Position numbers and translations under genes: made by a program
Assembly (NCBI GenBank): GCA_963677815.1
Contig: OY782499.1
Coordinates: 1,488,001-1,552,000, forward strand
DNA length: 64,000 nt
Direction of reading: 5' to 3'
DNA from: JAEKNW01 sp963677815
GTDB taxonomy: Bacteria > Cloacimonadota > Cloacimonadia > Cloacimonadales > JAFGVF01
Part shown: one piece after another, positions 1-7,584 of the stretch
Layout: every line of letters begins with the position of its first letter
Numbering within the stretch: the first letter of the stretch is position 1
Notes under the pieces: generated by a model
What the model was told of the DNA's origin: nothing
Database searches by the model: none
The model's input: the letters and a program-made list of their open reading frames with translations, nothing else

Positions 1-1
1 A

Positions 2-2857
2 TTGGCTCCTTCTCAAGAAATCTCTTTAAAATTACAAGTAGAAGTTCCTCTTCAAAGTCAATTGGATGAAGAGGAAATTATTCTTAACCTTACAAGTGAT
101 AATGGAATAATGCAATCACAAAATCTTACAACAAAAGTGAGACCTAATGTTTTAACGAGTCAAGAATATGGTTATGTAATGTATTCTTCTGATTATTCAG
201 ATTTAGCTCAATATGATTGGATACCAACTACTACAGCAAATCTTTTATCTGAGGGTGATTTCCTTTCTAGAACAATGTTGTCTTTAGGTTTTTATTTTGA
301 TTACTTTGATTCAGTGTATGATAGTATCTATTTAACTCCTTACGGAGGAGTATCTTTTTATAATTATGATGACTATTCAAATGTGGAAGAAATTCCTGGC
401 AATGATGGTGTTGACTTACTCATTGGGCTATACTTCACTGAATTAGGGCTAACTTATGGGGGGAATGGCTATTATGAGCAAACAGTTATAGAAAATCAAA
501 ATGCCTTCATTCTAACTTTTGAAGATTGCTACACCTTGGAAAATAGATTTGATTCTTTCTCTGCTCAGATGATTATCTTCGAGAATGGAGATATTAAATT
601 CCAATATGCTAGTCTTCCTGAAGAGTATGAATTAGGTTATCCTTTGGTAGGTATTGAAAACTATTTAGGTAATGATGGAATCAAGTTTCAAGCAAACTAT
701 AATGCCTTGAAAGAAAATTATGCTCTTTTGTTTTCCAGAAATCTTGTAGCAATTAATCCACAACCTGAAAATTACTTCCCTGCCTTAGCTTCCACAGACC
801 TTTCTTGGGAAAATGTGGGGGATTTCTTAAGTATGAAAGTTTATCTGAAAGAAAATGATAATCAGTTCAGTGAAGCAGATTTAATCTATAATGGAAATCC
901 AACTTCTTCAATTTCTAATAGCCAAATTCCAGCAATGACAATTAATAATAATTATTACTGGAAAGTTGTGGGGATTACGCAAGAAGCTTATGAATTATCT
1001 TCTCCAATATATCAATTTACAGTAGCAGGAACTTCTCAAGCTAGTGGATATGTTACTGATAGTTATACTGCTTTACCTATTGAGGGTGTCTTAGTCTCTG
1101 TCATGAATATTGAAGGCGGAGGGGAGTTTAGAAATTCCCAAGCCTCTACTTTAACTGATGCAAATGGTTATTGGGAAATGGATCTAATGTCTAATGCTTA
1201 CTACTTAGAATTTACTAAAGATGGTTATACATCAATTACTGGAGTATATTTGAATCTGTATGATGATAATTCCATTGATGTTGAAATGGATAGACTTTTT
1301 GCTCTAAATCCTTCTCCTGCTAATGATAGTTTTGATATCAACATCAATACTTCATTAAGTTGGCAAAATCCAGCAGGATATAACTATGCCATTGTAGAAA
1401 TTTCAGAAGATGAAAGCATGGAAAATGCAAGCCTTGTATATGAAGGACCTCTTACAAATTATCTATCTTCAATAAGTAACTTGCAAGCAGGAAGATATTA
1501 CTATTGGAGAGTCAATCTTTCCTTGAACGGTAATGAAAACGTAGCTCTTGGACAAGTATGGCGATTTAGAACTCAATTCCCTGAATCTATTCCTGTGGCA
1601 GATTATGAAGTTGAATACCCAAATTACTATATGGAAAAAGCTACTAGAGTTGCTTCTGGTTATTTAATACCTGGGGGAGAATCTGGTAATAGAGAAAAAT
1701 TAATGAAAGTTGATAACGAAGGTCAAGTTGAATGGCAACATCATTATGCAATGACAAACAGTGTTTTCAAGAAAGCTATTAGTTTAGCTAATGGCAACTA
1801 TTTAATAATCAGAAATCAAGATACTGGTTATCTTTATGGGGAAGAGACAGGTCTTAGTGAAGTCAATTCTCAAGGTGCTATTGTCTGGAATCAAAGCTAT
1901 AAATACTATATCAATTCATCTTATAGCAATGAAGATGTAGATGATGGGATTATTGATTCTGCTGGTAATATAGTGGTTTGTGGATCTACAGGTTTTGGGA
2001 ACTGGGATTTTCTCTTAACTAAGGCAGCTTATAATGCAAACTCTCCTATGTGGCAAAGAAGATATGGTCTAGAAGAGTCACAAGAAAAATGTAACAGTCT
2101 TTTTGAAGCAACTGGTGGTGGTTATGTTCTAACAGGATATAGAGCTGGCACAGAAACTTCTACAATAGGTAATTCAAGAGTGTTAGTAATGAAAGTAGAT
2201 AACCAAGGTAACCAAATCTGGGAATATGAAGAAGGATTTGGCCATTCAGGAGATGGCTATTCTTCTGAAGCCTTTAAATCAATTGAACTCTCTGACGGCT
2301 CAATTTTAGTTGCAGGTTTGTTATTTGATGAAACATCAAACTTCCAGTTTAATCAATCTCTTTTAATTAAAATTTCTCCTCAAGGCCAGAAGTTGTGGCA
2401 TAAAACTTATCCTATTAAGCAGTTCGGTAGAGCTTTAGATTTGGCAGTAGATAATGATGATAATATTTATCTCACGGGTGCTCCTGATGCTATGAAAGTT
2501 GACAGTGAGGGAAATATTCTCTGGATTTATGAAGATGATAATGATAATATGGGCTCATATTTCTCTAGTGTATTTGTCACTGAAGCAGGTTTTACAATAG
2601 CTGGTGGTGGTAGAATAGCTATCTTTGGTGATAATTCAACAGGACCTCTTCAAACACCAGATAACTTAAATGTTACTATTTCTGGTGAGCAAGTAGAGCT
2701 AACCTGGGATTCAGTTAGTGGAGCTACTTACTATGAAATACAGTCAGCCACTCAACCTAATGGCAACTACAGTCTTGAAAGCAATAGCTCAACAAACAGC
2801 TGGCAAGGAACTATAACTGGTAATAGGAAGTTCTTTAAAATTAAAGCAATGAATTGA
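2..2857 (+). CDS. Large secreted repeat protein, 5'-truncated by the window edge
   Basis: The reading frame is open to the left edge, so the true start and any signal peptide lie outside the window; the TTG at position 2 is not a convincing start. The visible 951 residues hold extracellular modules. A carboxypeptidase-regulatory-like segment lies near residues 345-430 (SGYVTDSYTALPIEGVLVSV, then TDANGYWEMDL). An Fn3-like segment follows around 435-530. From about 545 to 870 there are beta-propeller-like repeats built on 'KVDNEGQVEW' and 'KVDNQGNQIW'. A last Fn3-like module ends in FFKIKAMN. No YPNPFNP sorting domain is present. Such modular surface proteins are common in FCB-group bacteria. 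The specific function is unknown. It ends in TGA and is followed by a strong hairpin terminator. Confidence 0.8.
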   Translation: MAPSQEISLKLQVEVPLQSQLDEEEIILNLTSDNGIMQSQNLTTKVRPNVLTSQEYGYVMYSSDYSDLAQYDWIPTTTANLLSEGDFLSRTMLSLGFYFDYFDSVYDSIYLTPYGGVSFYNYDDYSNVEEIPGNDGVDLLIGLYFTELGLTYGGNGYYEQTVIENQNAFILTFEDCYTLENRFDSFSAQMIIFENGDIKFQYASLPEEYELGYPLVGIENYLGNDGIKFQANYNALKENYALLFSRNLVAINPQPENYFPALASTDLSWENVGDFLSMKVYLKENDNQFSEADLIYNGNPTSSISNSQIPAMTINNNYYWKVVGITQEAYELSSPIYQFTVAGTSQASGYVTDSYTALPIEGVLVSVMNIEGGGEFRNSQASTLTDANGYWEMDLMSNAYYLEFTKDGYTSITGVYLNLYDDNSIDVEMDRLFALNPSPANDSFDININTSLSWQNPAGYNYAIVEISEDESMENASLVYEGPLTNYLSSISNLQAGRYYYWRVNLSLNGNENVALGQVWRFRTQFPESIPVADYEVEYPNYYMEKATRVASGYLIPGGESGNREKLMKVDNEGQVEWQHHYAMTNSVFKKAISLANGNYLIIRNQDTGYLYGEETGLSEVNSQGAIVWNQSYKYYINSSYSNEDVDDGIIDSAGNIVVCGSTGFGNWDFLLTKAAYNANSPMWQRRYGLEESQEKCNSLFEATGGGYVLTGYRAGTETSTIGNSRVLVMKVDNQGNQIWEYEEGFGHSGDGYSSEAFKSIELSDGSILVAGLLFDETSNFQFNQSLLIKISPQGQKLWHKTYPIKQFGRALDLAVDNDDNIYLTGAPDAMKVDSEGNILWIYEDDNDNMGSYFSSVFVTEAGFTIAGGGRIAIFGDNSTGPLQTPDNLNVTISGEQVELTWDSVSGATYYEIQSATQPNGNYSLESNSSTNSWQGTITGNRKFFKIKAMN

Positions 2858-2880
2858 TATAAACAAGTTACATATAAAAT

Positions 2881-2911
2881 AAAGGACTCTTTTAAAAGAG
2901 TCCTTTATTAT
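2881..2911 (+). terminator. Rho-independent terminator
   Basis: A perfect 13-bp inverted repeat (AAAGGACTCTTTT and its complement, no spacer, so the loop forms from the centre) is followed by a short T/A-rich tail. It lies 24 nt after the stop of the large secreted protein. Confidence 0.75.
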
Positions 2912-2932
2912 TGAAGAAGAAGGGGAAAAATA

Positions 2933-2962
2933 TTGACAAGTTATAAAATTAATAAATAGTAT
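2933..2962 (+). promoter_or_regulatory. Probable sigma-70-type promoter
   Basis: TTGACA at 2933-2938 is followed after 18 nt by TAGTAT. It lies about 30 nt upstream of the small membrane protein gene. The same TTGACA box recurs upstream of several other genes here. Confidence 0.45.
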
Positions 2963-2991
2963 GTTATAAATATGATAAAAAGGGGTTACCT

Positions 2992-3321
2992 ATGTCTCGT
3001 TATGGTGTTATTTTAAAATCAATTAGCCTTATTCTTGTAGTCTTGTTTTTTATTGCAATTAATATCGATACTAAATCAATACTAGATGATGAATTAGCTG
3101 TATATAAGCAGATGAATGAGAACAACAAGCAAGAACAAGAACAAATTGATACTAGTAATGATAATGAAGTGTATGATGCTAATGAAATCACAATGATTGA
3201 AAACACATCTCTTCCATTATCTCATACCTTTGCTAAAATATTTGGGTCTTTCTGGACTATAATCCTGGCTATAATACTAGGAATATCAGGTAGGATTATT
3301 GCTCCTAAAAAACTCAGGTGA
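2992..3321 (+). CDS. Small membrane protein with two transmembrane segments, unknown function
   Basis: This 109-residue protein has an N-terminal hydrophobic helix (about residues 8-25) and a C-terminal one (about 85-103, rich in I/L/G). A charged, Q/N/E-rich loop with coiled-coil character separates them. I do not recognise a family. It has its own terminator upstream and a TTGACA promoter, with a GGGG-rich ribosome site just before ATG. It lies immediately upstream of the PerR-like regulator, but nothing ties it to oxidative stress. It ends in TGA. Confidence 0.65.
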   Translation: MSRYGVILKSISLILVVLFFIAINIDTKSILDDELAVYKQMNENNKQEQEQIDTSNDNEVYDANEITMIENTSLPLSHTFAKIFGSFWTIILAIILGISGRIIAPKKLR

Positions 3322-3444
3322 AGAATTATTTTTGGTTAAGTAAATTATGAAGTTTAATCCTAAAACTCATTATAATAAAAAGGCAGAGATTTATTTGAAA
3401 AAATATTTGGAAATACTAAAAAAAGCACTACTATATATATAAAT

Positions 3445-3459
3445 TTTGAATGATTCTAA
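3445..3459. promoter_or_regulatory. Candidate PerR/Fur box upstream of the PerR-like gene
   Basis: TTTGAATGATTCTAA is a 7-1-7 inverted repeat with 6 of 7 arm positions matching. It closely resembles the classical Per box (TTATAATnATTATAA). It lies 33 nt before the start codon of the Fur/PerR-family gene, next to an AT-rich stretch that could hold the -10 box. Autoregulation is inferred from position and sequence only. Confidence 0.5.
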
Positions 3460-3492
3460 TTTTGTGTAAATTGCTAGGAAAAAGAGGAAAAT

Positions 3493-3906
3493 ATGAAAGA
3501 TTATACTAAAATTTTGAGAGATAAGGATATATCTCCTTCTATTCAGAGAGTCAAAATACTTGAATTTCTTGATATTAACAGAAGTCATCCAACTGTGGAT
3601 GAAATATTCACTTCTCTACTTCCAGTAATTCCTACCTTGTCAAAAATGACGATTTATAATACATTAAAGTTGTTTTCTGCGAAAGGACTAATTAGATCAA
3701 TTCCTAATAGTGAGAACATTGGGCATTACGATTTTAATGTTGAACCTCATTCTCATTTCAAATGCAGAACATGTAAAAGAGTATTTGACATAGATGTAGA
3801 TCTTGGTGTTAATATTGCTTCTAATATTGATGGTTATAAAATTGATGAATACAACCTGATACTAGAAGGCACTTGTAAAGAGTGTAATAAGAAAATAAAA
3901 AATTAA
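3493..3906 (+). CDS. perR: Fur-family peroxide-responsive regulator (PerR-like)
   Basis: This 137-residue metalloregulator has a winged-helix DNA-binding N-terminus (SPSIQRVKILEFL, HPTVDEI, MTIYNTLKLF) and a C-terminal metal/dimer domain. Two CxxC pairs (CRTC, CKEC) form the structural zinc site. In the regulatory site the sequence reads YDFN...HSHFKC...FDID. The aspartate in 'YDF' matches PerR Asp85, the residue that distinguishes PerR from Fur in Bacillus, so peroxide sensing by iron-catalysed histidine oxidation is the better guess. It leads a same-strand run of flavodiiron protein, ferritin, rubredoxins, rubrerythrin-like protein and Bcp, the kind of set PerR controls. A box-like dyad lies upstream at 3445. 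Fur or Zur are less likely alternatives. Confidence 0.85.
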   Translation: MKDYTKILRDKDISPSIQRVKILEFLDINRSHPTVDEIFTSLLPVIPTLSKMTIYNTLKLFSAKGLIRSIPNSENIGHYDFNVEPHSHFKCRTCKRVFDIDVDLGVNIASNIDGYKIDEYNLILEGTCKECNKKIKN

Positions 3907-3951
3907 ATAAAAGATAGATTGAAACAATTAATTTTGTTTTAAGGAGAGTGA

Positions 3952-5130
3952 ATGAAGCCTGTTAAAATTAAAGAAAATGTATATTGGGTTGGTGGTGTAG
4001 ATTGGGATTTACGTAATTTCCATGGTTATTTAACTCAAAGAGGATCTACTTATAATTCATATTTGATAATTGATGAAAAGATTACTCTTATCGATGGGGT
4101 CAAACATTATCTATTCCCGGAACTAATAGAAAGAATATCTGAAATTGTTGACCCTGCTAAAATTGACTACATTATCCATAATCATGTTGAAATGGATCAC
4201 TCAGGTTCATTACCACAGATGCTTAAAGTAGCTAAGAATGCTAAAATATTTGCTTCTCCTAATGGAGAAAAAGGTCTTAAAGCTCATTATGGAAGCGATT
4301 TAGAAGTCAATGTTGTTAAAACTGGAGAGACTCTAAATATTGGTAAAAGAGACCTTTGTTTTGTTTTAACTCCAATGGTTCATTGGCCAGATAATATGGT
4401 AACCTGGAGTCCACAAGATAAAATTCTTTTCTCAAATGATTCTTTTGGTCAACATATAGCTTCTTCAGTACATTTTGATGATGAATATCCAATGAATACA
4501 CTTTTTGACGAAGCTCAAAAATACTATGCTAATATTGTTCTCCCTTATGGAGTACAAGTTCAAAAGGCAATGGAGACAGTAAAAGACTTACAACCTGAAG
4601 TTATAGCTCCTAGTCATGGATTAATTTGGAGAAAATATATACCAGAAATCATTAAAAAATATGATAAGTGGGCATCAAACAAGGCGGATGAAAAAGCTGT
4701 TATAATTTATGATACCATGTGGGGTTCTACTCAGAAATTAGCTAATGCGATAGCTAGAGGTTTTGAGCATAGTGGTGTCGCTTTCCAGATGTTTAATCTT
4801 CAGTATAACCATATTTCTGATATTATGACAGAACTTGTTGAAGCTAAATATATTTGTGTGGGCTCTCCAACTTTAAATAATAATATCTTACCAACAAATG
4901 CTTCCTTCTTAACTTATTTGAAGGGGCTTGCTCCTAAAAATAGAGTAGCTTTAGCTTTTGGCTCTTATGGTTGGGGAGGCCAAAGTATTGGTTTGGTTCG
5001 AGAAGATTTAGAAAAGTGTAAATTCAAAATGTGGGATGATGTAAAGCATCAATACATTCCTTCTCAAGAATACTTAGAGAAGGTAACTGAAACAATAATG
5101 AATAACCTTAAAGAGGAAAAGGAAAAATAA
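3952..5130 (+). CDS. fprA: Flavodiiron protein (rubredoxin:oxygen oxidoreductase / NO reductase)
   Basis: This 392-residue flavodiiron protein reduces O2 to water (or NO to N2O) in the cytoplasm of anaerobes with electrons from rubredoxin. The N-terminal metallo-beta-lactamase-like domain carries the diiron ligands H78-x-E80-x-D82-H83 (HVEMDHSG). Further ligands are the His in MVHWPDN, the Asp in LFSNDSF and the His in APSHGL. The C-terminal flavodoxin domain starts near residue 250 with the FMN loop IIYDTMWGSTQKLA. Length is normal for a class A enzyme without fused rubredoxin. It has an AAGGAG ribosome site and overlaps the ferritin gene by one base, so the two are translationally coupled. 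A rubredoxin partner lies 550 nt downstream. Confidence 0.95.
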   Translation: MKPVKIKENVYWVGGVDWDLRNFHGYLTQRGSTYNSYLIIDEKITLIDGVKHYLFPELIERISEIVDPAKIDYIIHNHVEMDHSGSLPQMLKVAKNAKIFASPNGEKGLKAHYGSDLEVNVVKTGETLNIGKRDLCFVLTPMVHWPDNMVTWSPQDKILFSNDSFGQHIASSVHFDDEYPMNTLFDEAQKYYANIVLPYGVQVQKAMETVKDLQPEVIAPSHGLIWRKYIPEIIKKYDKWASNKADEKAVIIYDTMWGSTQKLANAIARGFEHSGVAFQMFNLQYNHISDIMTELVEAKYICVGSPTLNNNILPTNASFLTYLKGLAPKNRVALAFGSYGWGGQSIGLVREDLEKCKFKMWDDVKHQYIPSQEYLEKVTETIMNNLKEEKEK

Positions 5131-5645
5131 TGATTAAGCAAAGATTAGTCGATGAAATTAATGCCCAGATTAATAGAGAGTTAAATTCTGAGTATATATA
5201 CTTAGATATGGCAACATATTTTGAAAAAGAAGGATTAGCTGGTTTTGCAAACTTCTTCAAAGTTCAAGTAGAAGAAGAAAGATTTCATGCCATGAAATTT
5301 TATAAATATCTTGCAGATAGAGATGGGGAAATTCTTTTGAAAGAACTTGCAAATCCTCATCATGAATATAAGTCTGTTATGGAAGTTTTCCAAAAAGCTT
5401 ATGCTCATGAACAATATATTACTAAATCTATTAATGATTTGATGGCAATTGCTATTGAAGAAAAAGATTTTGCTACTGTTAGCCTTCTTAATTGGTATGT
5501 TGATGAGCAAGTAGAAGAAGAAGCTAATATGAGTGATATCATAGATAAATTAAAACTCATAGAAGGTTCAGGCCGAGGTCATGGACTTATGATGTTAGAT
5601 AAAGATTTAGGGGCAAGAGTTTTTACCCCTCCAACTACAGCTTAG
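5130..5645 (+). CDS. ftnA: Bacterial non-haem ferritin
   Basis: This 171-residue four-helix ferritin stores iron as a 24-mer cage. The ferroxidase ligands E17, E50 and H53 are visible (NRELNSEYIYLDMA, VEEERFHAMKF), with further acidic ligands in the third and fourth helices (EQVEEEANM). The start overlaps the stop of the flavodiiron gene (TAATG). Removing free iron next to an O2-scavenging enzyme limits Fenton chemistry, which fits the PerR-headed island. No haem-binding Met of bacterioferritin is evident. Confidence 0.93.
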   Translation: MIKQRLVDEINAQINRELNSEYIYLDMATYFEKEGLAGFANFFKVQVEEERFHAMKFYKYLADRDGEILLKELANPHHEYKSVMEVFQKAYAHEQYITKSINDLMAIAIEEKDFATVSLLNWYVDEQVEEEANMSDIIDKLKLIEGSGRGHGLMMLDKDLGARVFTPPTTA

Positions 5646-5683
5646 AAAGCTTATAGCAAAAAATAAATAAGGAGAAATTTACT

Positions 5684-5824
5684 ATGGAAAAATACGAATG
5701 CTTAGCATGTGGATACATTTATGATCCAGCAGAAAATAATAACGTTGCGTTTGAAGATTTACCAGAAGATTGGACATGTCCTCTTTGCGGTGTAGGCAAA
5801 GATATGTTCCAAGTTGTTGAATAA
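5684..5824 (+). CDS. rub: Rubredoxin
   Basis: This short gene encodes 46 residues starting MEKYECLACGYIYDP. It has the two rubredoxin iron knuckles C6-x2-C9 and C32-x2-C35 and the conserved DWTCPLCG segment and aromatic core. An AAGGAG ribosome site lies 9 nt before ATG. It is the likely electron donor to the flavodiiron protein and to the rubrerythrin-like protein in the same run. A terminator follows directly. Confidence 0.95.
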   Translation: MEKYECLACGYIYDPAENNNVAFEDLPEDWTCPLCGVGKDMFQVVE

Positions 5825-5832
5825 TTTAAACT

Positions 5833-5863
5833 AAGAAGGGTTGTTATCAACCCTTCTTCTTTA
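5833..5863 (+). terminator. Rho-independent terminator between the two rubredoxin genes
   Basis: An 11-bp stem (AAGAAGGGTTG, loop TTAT, and its complement) is followed by TCTTTAT. It separates rubredoxin 1 from the second rubredoxin-like gene, whose ATG is only 8 nt past the hairpin. Confidence 0.75.
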
Positions 5864-5870
5864 TAATATC

Positions 5871-6062
5871 ATGGATAAATTCGAATGTGTAGCTTGTGGT
5901 TATATTTATGACCCACAAGAACATAATAATATTGATTTTTCTTTACTTCCAAAGACATTTATTTGTCCAAATTGTGGAGCAGAATATGATATGTTTCACA
6001 AATTGGTTGTTTTTGATAAAGAACATGCACCATTTGAATTTAACAAAAATCATAAACAATGA
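5871..6062 (+). CDS. Second, divergent rubredoxin-like protein
   Basis: I chose ATG 5871 (MDKFECVACGYIYDP) over an in-frame TTG at 5841, which lies inside the terminator hairpin. The 63-residue product aligns with the upstream rubredoxin without gaps: C6, C9, C32 and C35 are all kept. The conserved Trp before the second knuckle is Phe (KTFICPNCG). A charged tail of about 18 residues is added (ending in KNHKQ). No clear ribosome site precedes the ATG, and the gene starts right after a terminator. It may be expressed weakly by read-through or by an unusual leader. It is probably a tandem duplicate with a changed redox role or a metal-binding function. Confidence 0.75.
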   Translation: MDKFECVACGYIYDPQEHNNIDFSLLPKTFICPNCGAEYDMFHKLVVFDKEHAPFEFNKNHKQ

Positions 6063-6086
6063 ATAATAAATACCTTAGGAGATAAA

Positions 6087-6569
6087 ATGCAAAACTTATC
6101 AGTAAATGAAGTTATTGAATTTGCTTTAAATATAGAAAGAAATGGGAAATCATTTTACGATAGCGCTTTAAAAAGAGATGGTTTAGAAGAAAATGCTAGA
6201 GCTTTAATAACTATGCTTAGAGATGAAGAAATAGGACACGAGAAGTATTTTAAAACATTGCGAGATTCTGAAGATTTAGCTGAATTAGTAGATCCTGATG
6301 GTTGGGAAATGACTTCTTCATATTTGGATTCAATTATTCAAGCTCATATCTTTAATAAAGAGGATTCATCAATCAAACTGGCTACACAGGCCAAAAATAC
6401 AGCTGAAATAATTAGATTTGCTATGCAATTTGAGAAAGATACTCTTTTATATTTCCATACTCTTTATGCTGAAACAAAAGAAGCTAAGGCTCAAAAAGCA
6501 ATATTCAATATTATCAAAGAAGAAATGAAACATCTTAAAAAACTTCAAGAAATTGAAAAGGAATTTTAA
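6087..6569 (+). CDS. Rubrerythrin-like ferritin-fold diiron protein without rubredoxin domain
   Basis: This 160-residue four-helix protein has paired diiron motifs: ALNIERNGKSFY, RDEEIGHEKYF, FAMQFEKDTLLYF and KEEMKHLKKL. The E...ExxH repeats are typical of the rubrerythrin/erythrin group, which reduces peroxide. The C-terminal rubredoxin domain of classical rubrerythrin is missing, so it would need an external donor, for which the two upstream rubredoxins are candidates. A TTAGGAG ribosome site precedes ATG. Bcp follows after 6 nt, suggesting one transcript. Confidence 0.85.
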   Translation: MQNLSVNEVIEFALNIERNGKSFYDSALKRDGLEENARALITMLRDEEIGHEKYFKTLRDSEDLAELVDPDGWEMTSSYLDSIIQAHIFNKEDSSIKLATQAKNTAEIIRFAMQFEKDTLLYFHTLYAETKEAKAQKAIFNIIKEEMKHLKKLQEIEKEF

Positions 6570-6575
6570 TTAAAA

Positions 6576-7055
6576 ATGGCAGATTTGTTTCCTGAAAATG
6601 CCCAAGCTCCAGATTTCTCTCTAAAAGATAGCCAAGGTAAAATTATCTCTAGGGAAGATTACTTAGGTAAATGGTTATTACTTTATTTTTATCCAAAAGA
6701 TGATACACCAGGTTGTAGTCTTGAAGCAAATGATTTTTCTAAGTTAGTTAGTGATTTTAAAGATCTAGAGGTTGAGATACTAGGAGTCAGCAAAGATTCT
6801 ACTCAGTCACACTGTAACTTTATTGAAAAGTATAAACTAAAAATCAATTTGCTAAGTGACCCAGATTTACAGGCTATTAAAGCTTATAAAGCTTGGGGAA
6901 TTAAAAAAAATTATGGAAAAGAATATGAAGGACTTATCCGTTCAACATTCTTAATTAATCCTCAGGGGAAAATAGTCAAATATTGGTCTAATGTGAGAGC
7001 AAAAGGACACGCTGAACGAGTATTAAAAGAAGTAAAAAAACTGTTAAATAAGTAA
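6576..7055 (+). CDS. bcp: Thiol peroxidase of the Bcp/PrxQ family, lacking the usual resolving cysteine
   Basis: This 159-residue peroxiredoxin reduces hydroperoxides in the cytoplasm. The peroxidatic cysteine is C47 in YPKDDTPGCSLEANDF, and RSTFLINPQGKI is the typical later strand. In most Bcp proteins a resolving Cys sits five residues after the peroxidatic one; here that position is N52. The enzyme is therefore a 1-Cys type needing an external thiol, or it resolves with another partner. It starts 6 nt after the rubrerythrin-like gene and lies in the same defence run. Confidence 0.92.
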   Translation: MADLFPENAQAPDFSLKDSQGKIISREDYLGKWLLLYFYPKDDTPGCSLEANDFSKLVSDFKDLEVEILGVSKDSTQSHCNFIEKYKLKINLLSDPDLQAIKAYKAWGIKKNYGKEYEGLIRSTFLINPQGKIVKYWSNVRAKGHAERVLKEVKKLLNK

Positions 7056-7079
7056 CAAACTACAAAATAGGAGAGAACT

Positions 7080-7334
7080 GTGCAAAAAGACTATATGATC
7101 ATCTTAGTGAATGCTAGAAAAGAAGAAGCTGTTACAGTGCAAAAGATTTTAACTGAATGGGGATGTTTTATCAAGACACGTTTAGGCCTTCATGGTGGTG
7201 TTTTAGATGATTGCTCACAAAATGGAACAATATTCTTAGAATTAGCTGGAGATAAAGACAAACACGAAGAAATGGCTAGAAAACTAAATCTGCTTAAAGG
7301 TGTTTCTGCTAAAATTATTGATATGGAAGTTTAA
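7080..7334 (+). CDS. Small ACT-like protein of the TM1266 (iron-only hydrogenase regulator) type
   Basis: This 84-residue protein starts at GTG 7080, with GGAGAG 5 nt upstream. It has the beta-alpha-beta pattern IILVNARKEEAVTVQKIL...GLHGG...GTIFLELAG...KLNLLKGVSAKIIDM. That matches the NikR-C/ACT-like TM1266 family often found with [FeFe]-hydrogenase systems. Such proteins are thought to bind small ligands or metals, but their role is not established. The genome carries an [FeFe]-hydrogenase operon at 26.8-31 kb, which fits. The stop TAA coincides with the end of a dispersed repeat element. Confidence 0.6.
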   Translation: MQKDYMIILVNARKEEAVTVQKILTEWGCFIKTRLGLHGGVLDDCSQNGTIFLELAGDKDKHEEMARKLNLLKGVSAKIIDMEV

Positions 7335-7526
7335 CCCAGATGGTGCAGTAGAGCTTTAGATAATAGTGCAGATTATTTTAGCATAATCCCCTTCTTTGAG
7401 GGGGACACAGGGGGTGATTCCTTAAAGTCCGCATATAATATATATATTCGGAAGAATTATGTAAGTTACTTTTGCAAAAGAATATAGTGCTATTATCAAA
7501 GTTCTATCGCATTATTTGGGCTTAAG
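7331..7526. repeat. Dispersed imperfect-palindrome element, copy A
   Basis: About 196 bp with related ends: TTTAACCCAGATGGTGCAGT on the left, and on the right the complement of CCCAAATAATGCAATAGATC-like sequence. This gives imperfect terminal inverted repeats of about 50 bp. The middle holds CCCCTTCTTTGAGGGGG and a GGGGGTGATTCC module. It matches copy C (14128-14297) in the opposite orientation over most of its length. The left end supplies the TAA stop of the TM1266-like gene. No transposase is present, so a MITE-like or REP-like non-autonomous element is the best description. Confidence 0.75.
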
Positions 7527-7540
7527 TTATTCACTAAATT

Positions 7541-7575
7541 AAACCCGAGAAATAAGATTATTTCTCGGGTTTTTT
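7541..7575. terminator. Bidirectional terminator
   Basis: A long stem AAACCCGAGAAATAA / TTATTTCTCGGGTTT is followed by T6 on the plus strand; the minus strand reads into a TTTAATT tail. It lies between convergent genes (TM1266-like and the VWA lipoprotein). Confidence 0.8.
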
Positions 7576-7584
7576 AACTTCTAG

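Noticed and set aside
5841..5870. TTG start for the second rubredoxin, adding ten residues
   Set aside because: The codons lie inside the terminator stem-loop, and the added residues (MLSTLLLYNI) are absent from rubredoxins. The ATG at 5871 aligns exactly with the first rubredoxin.
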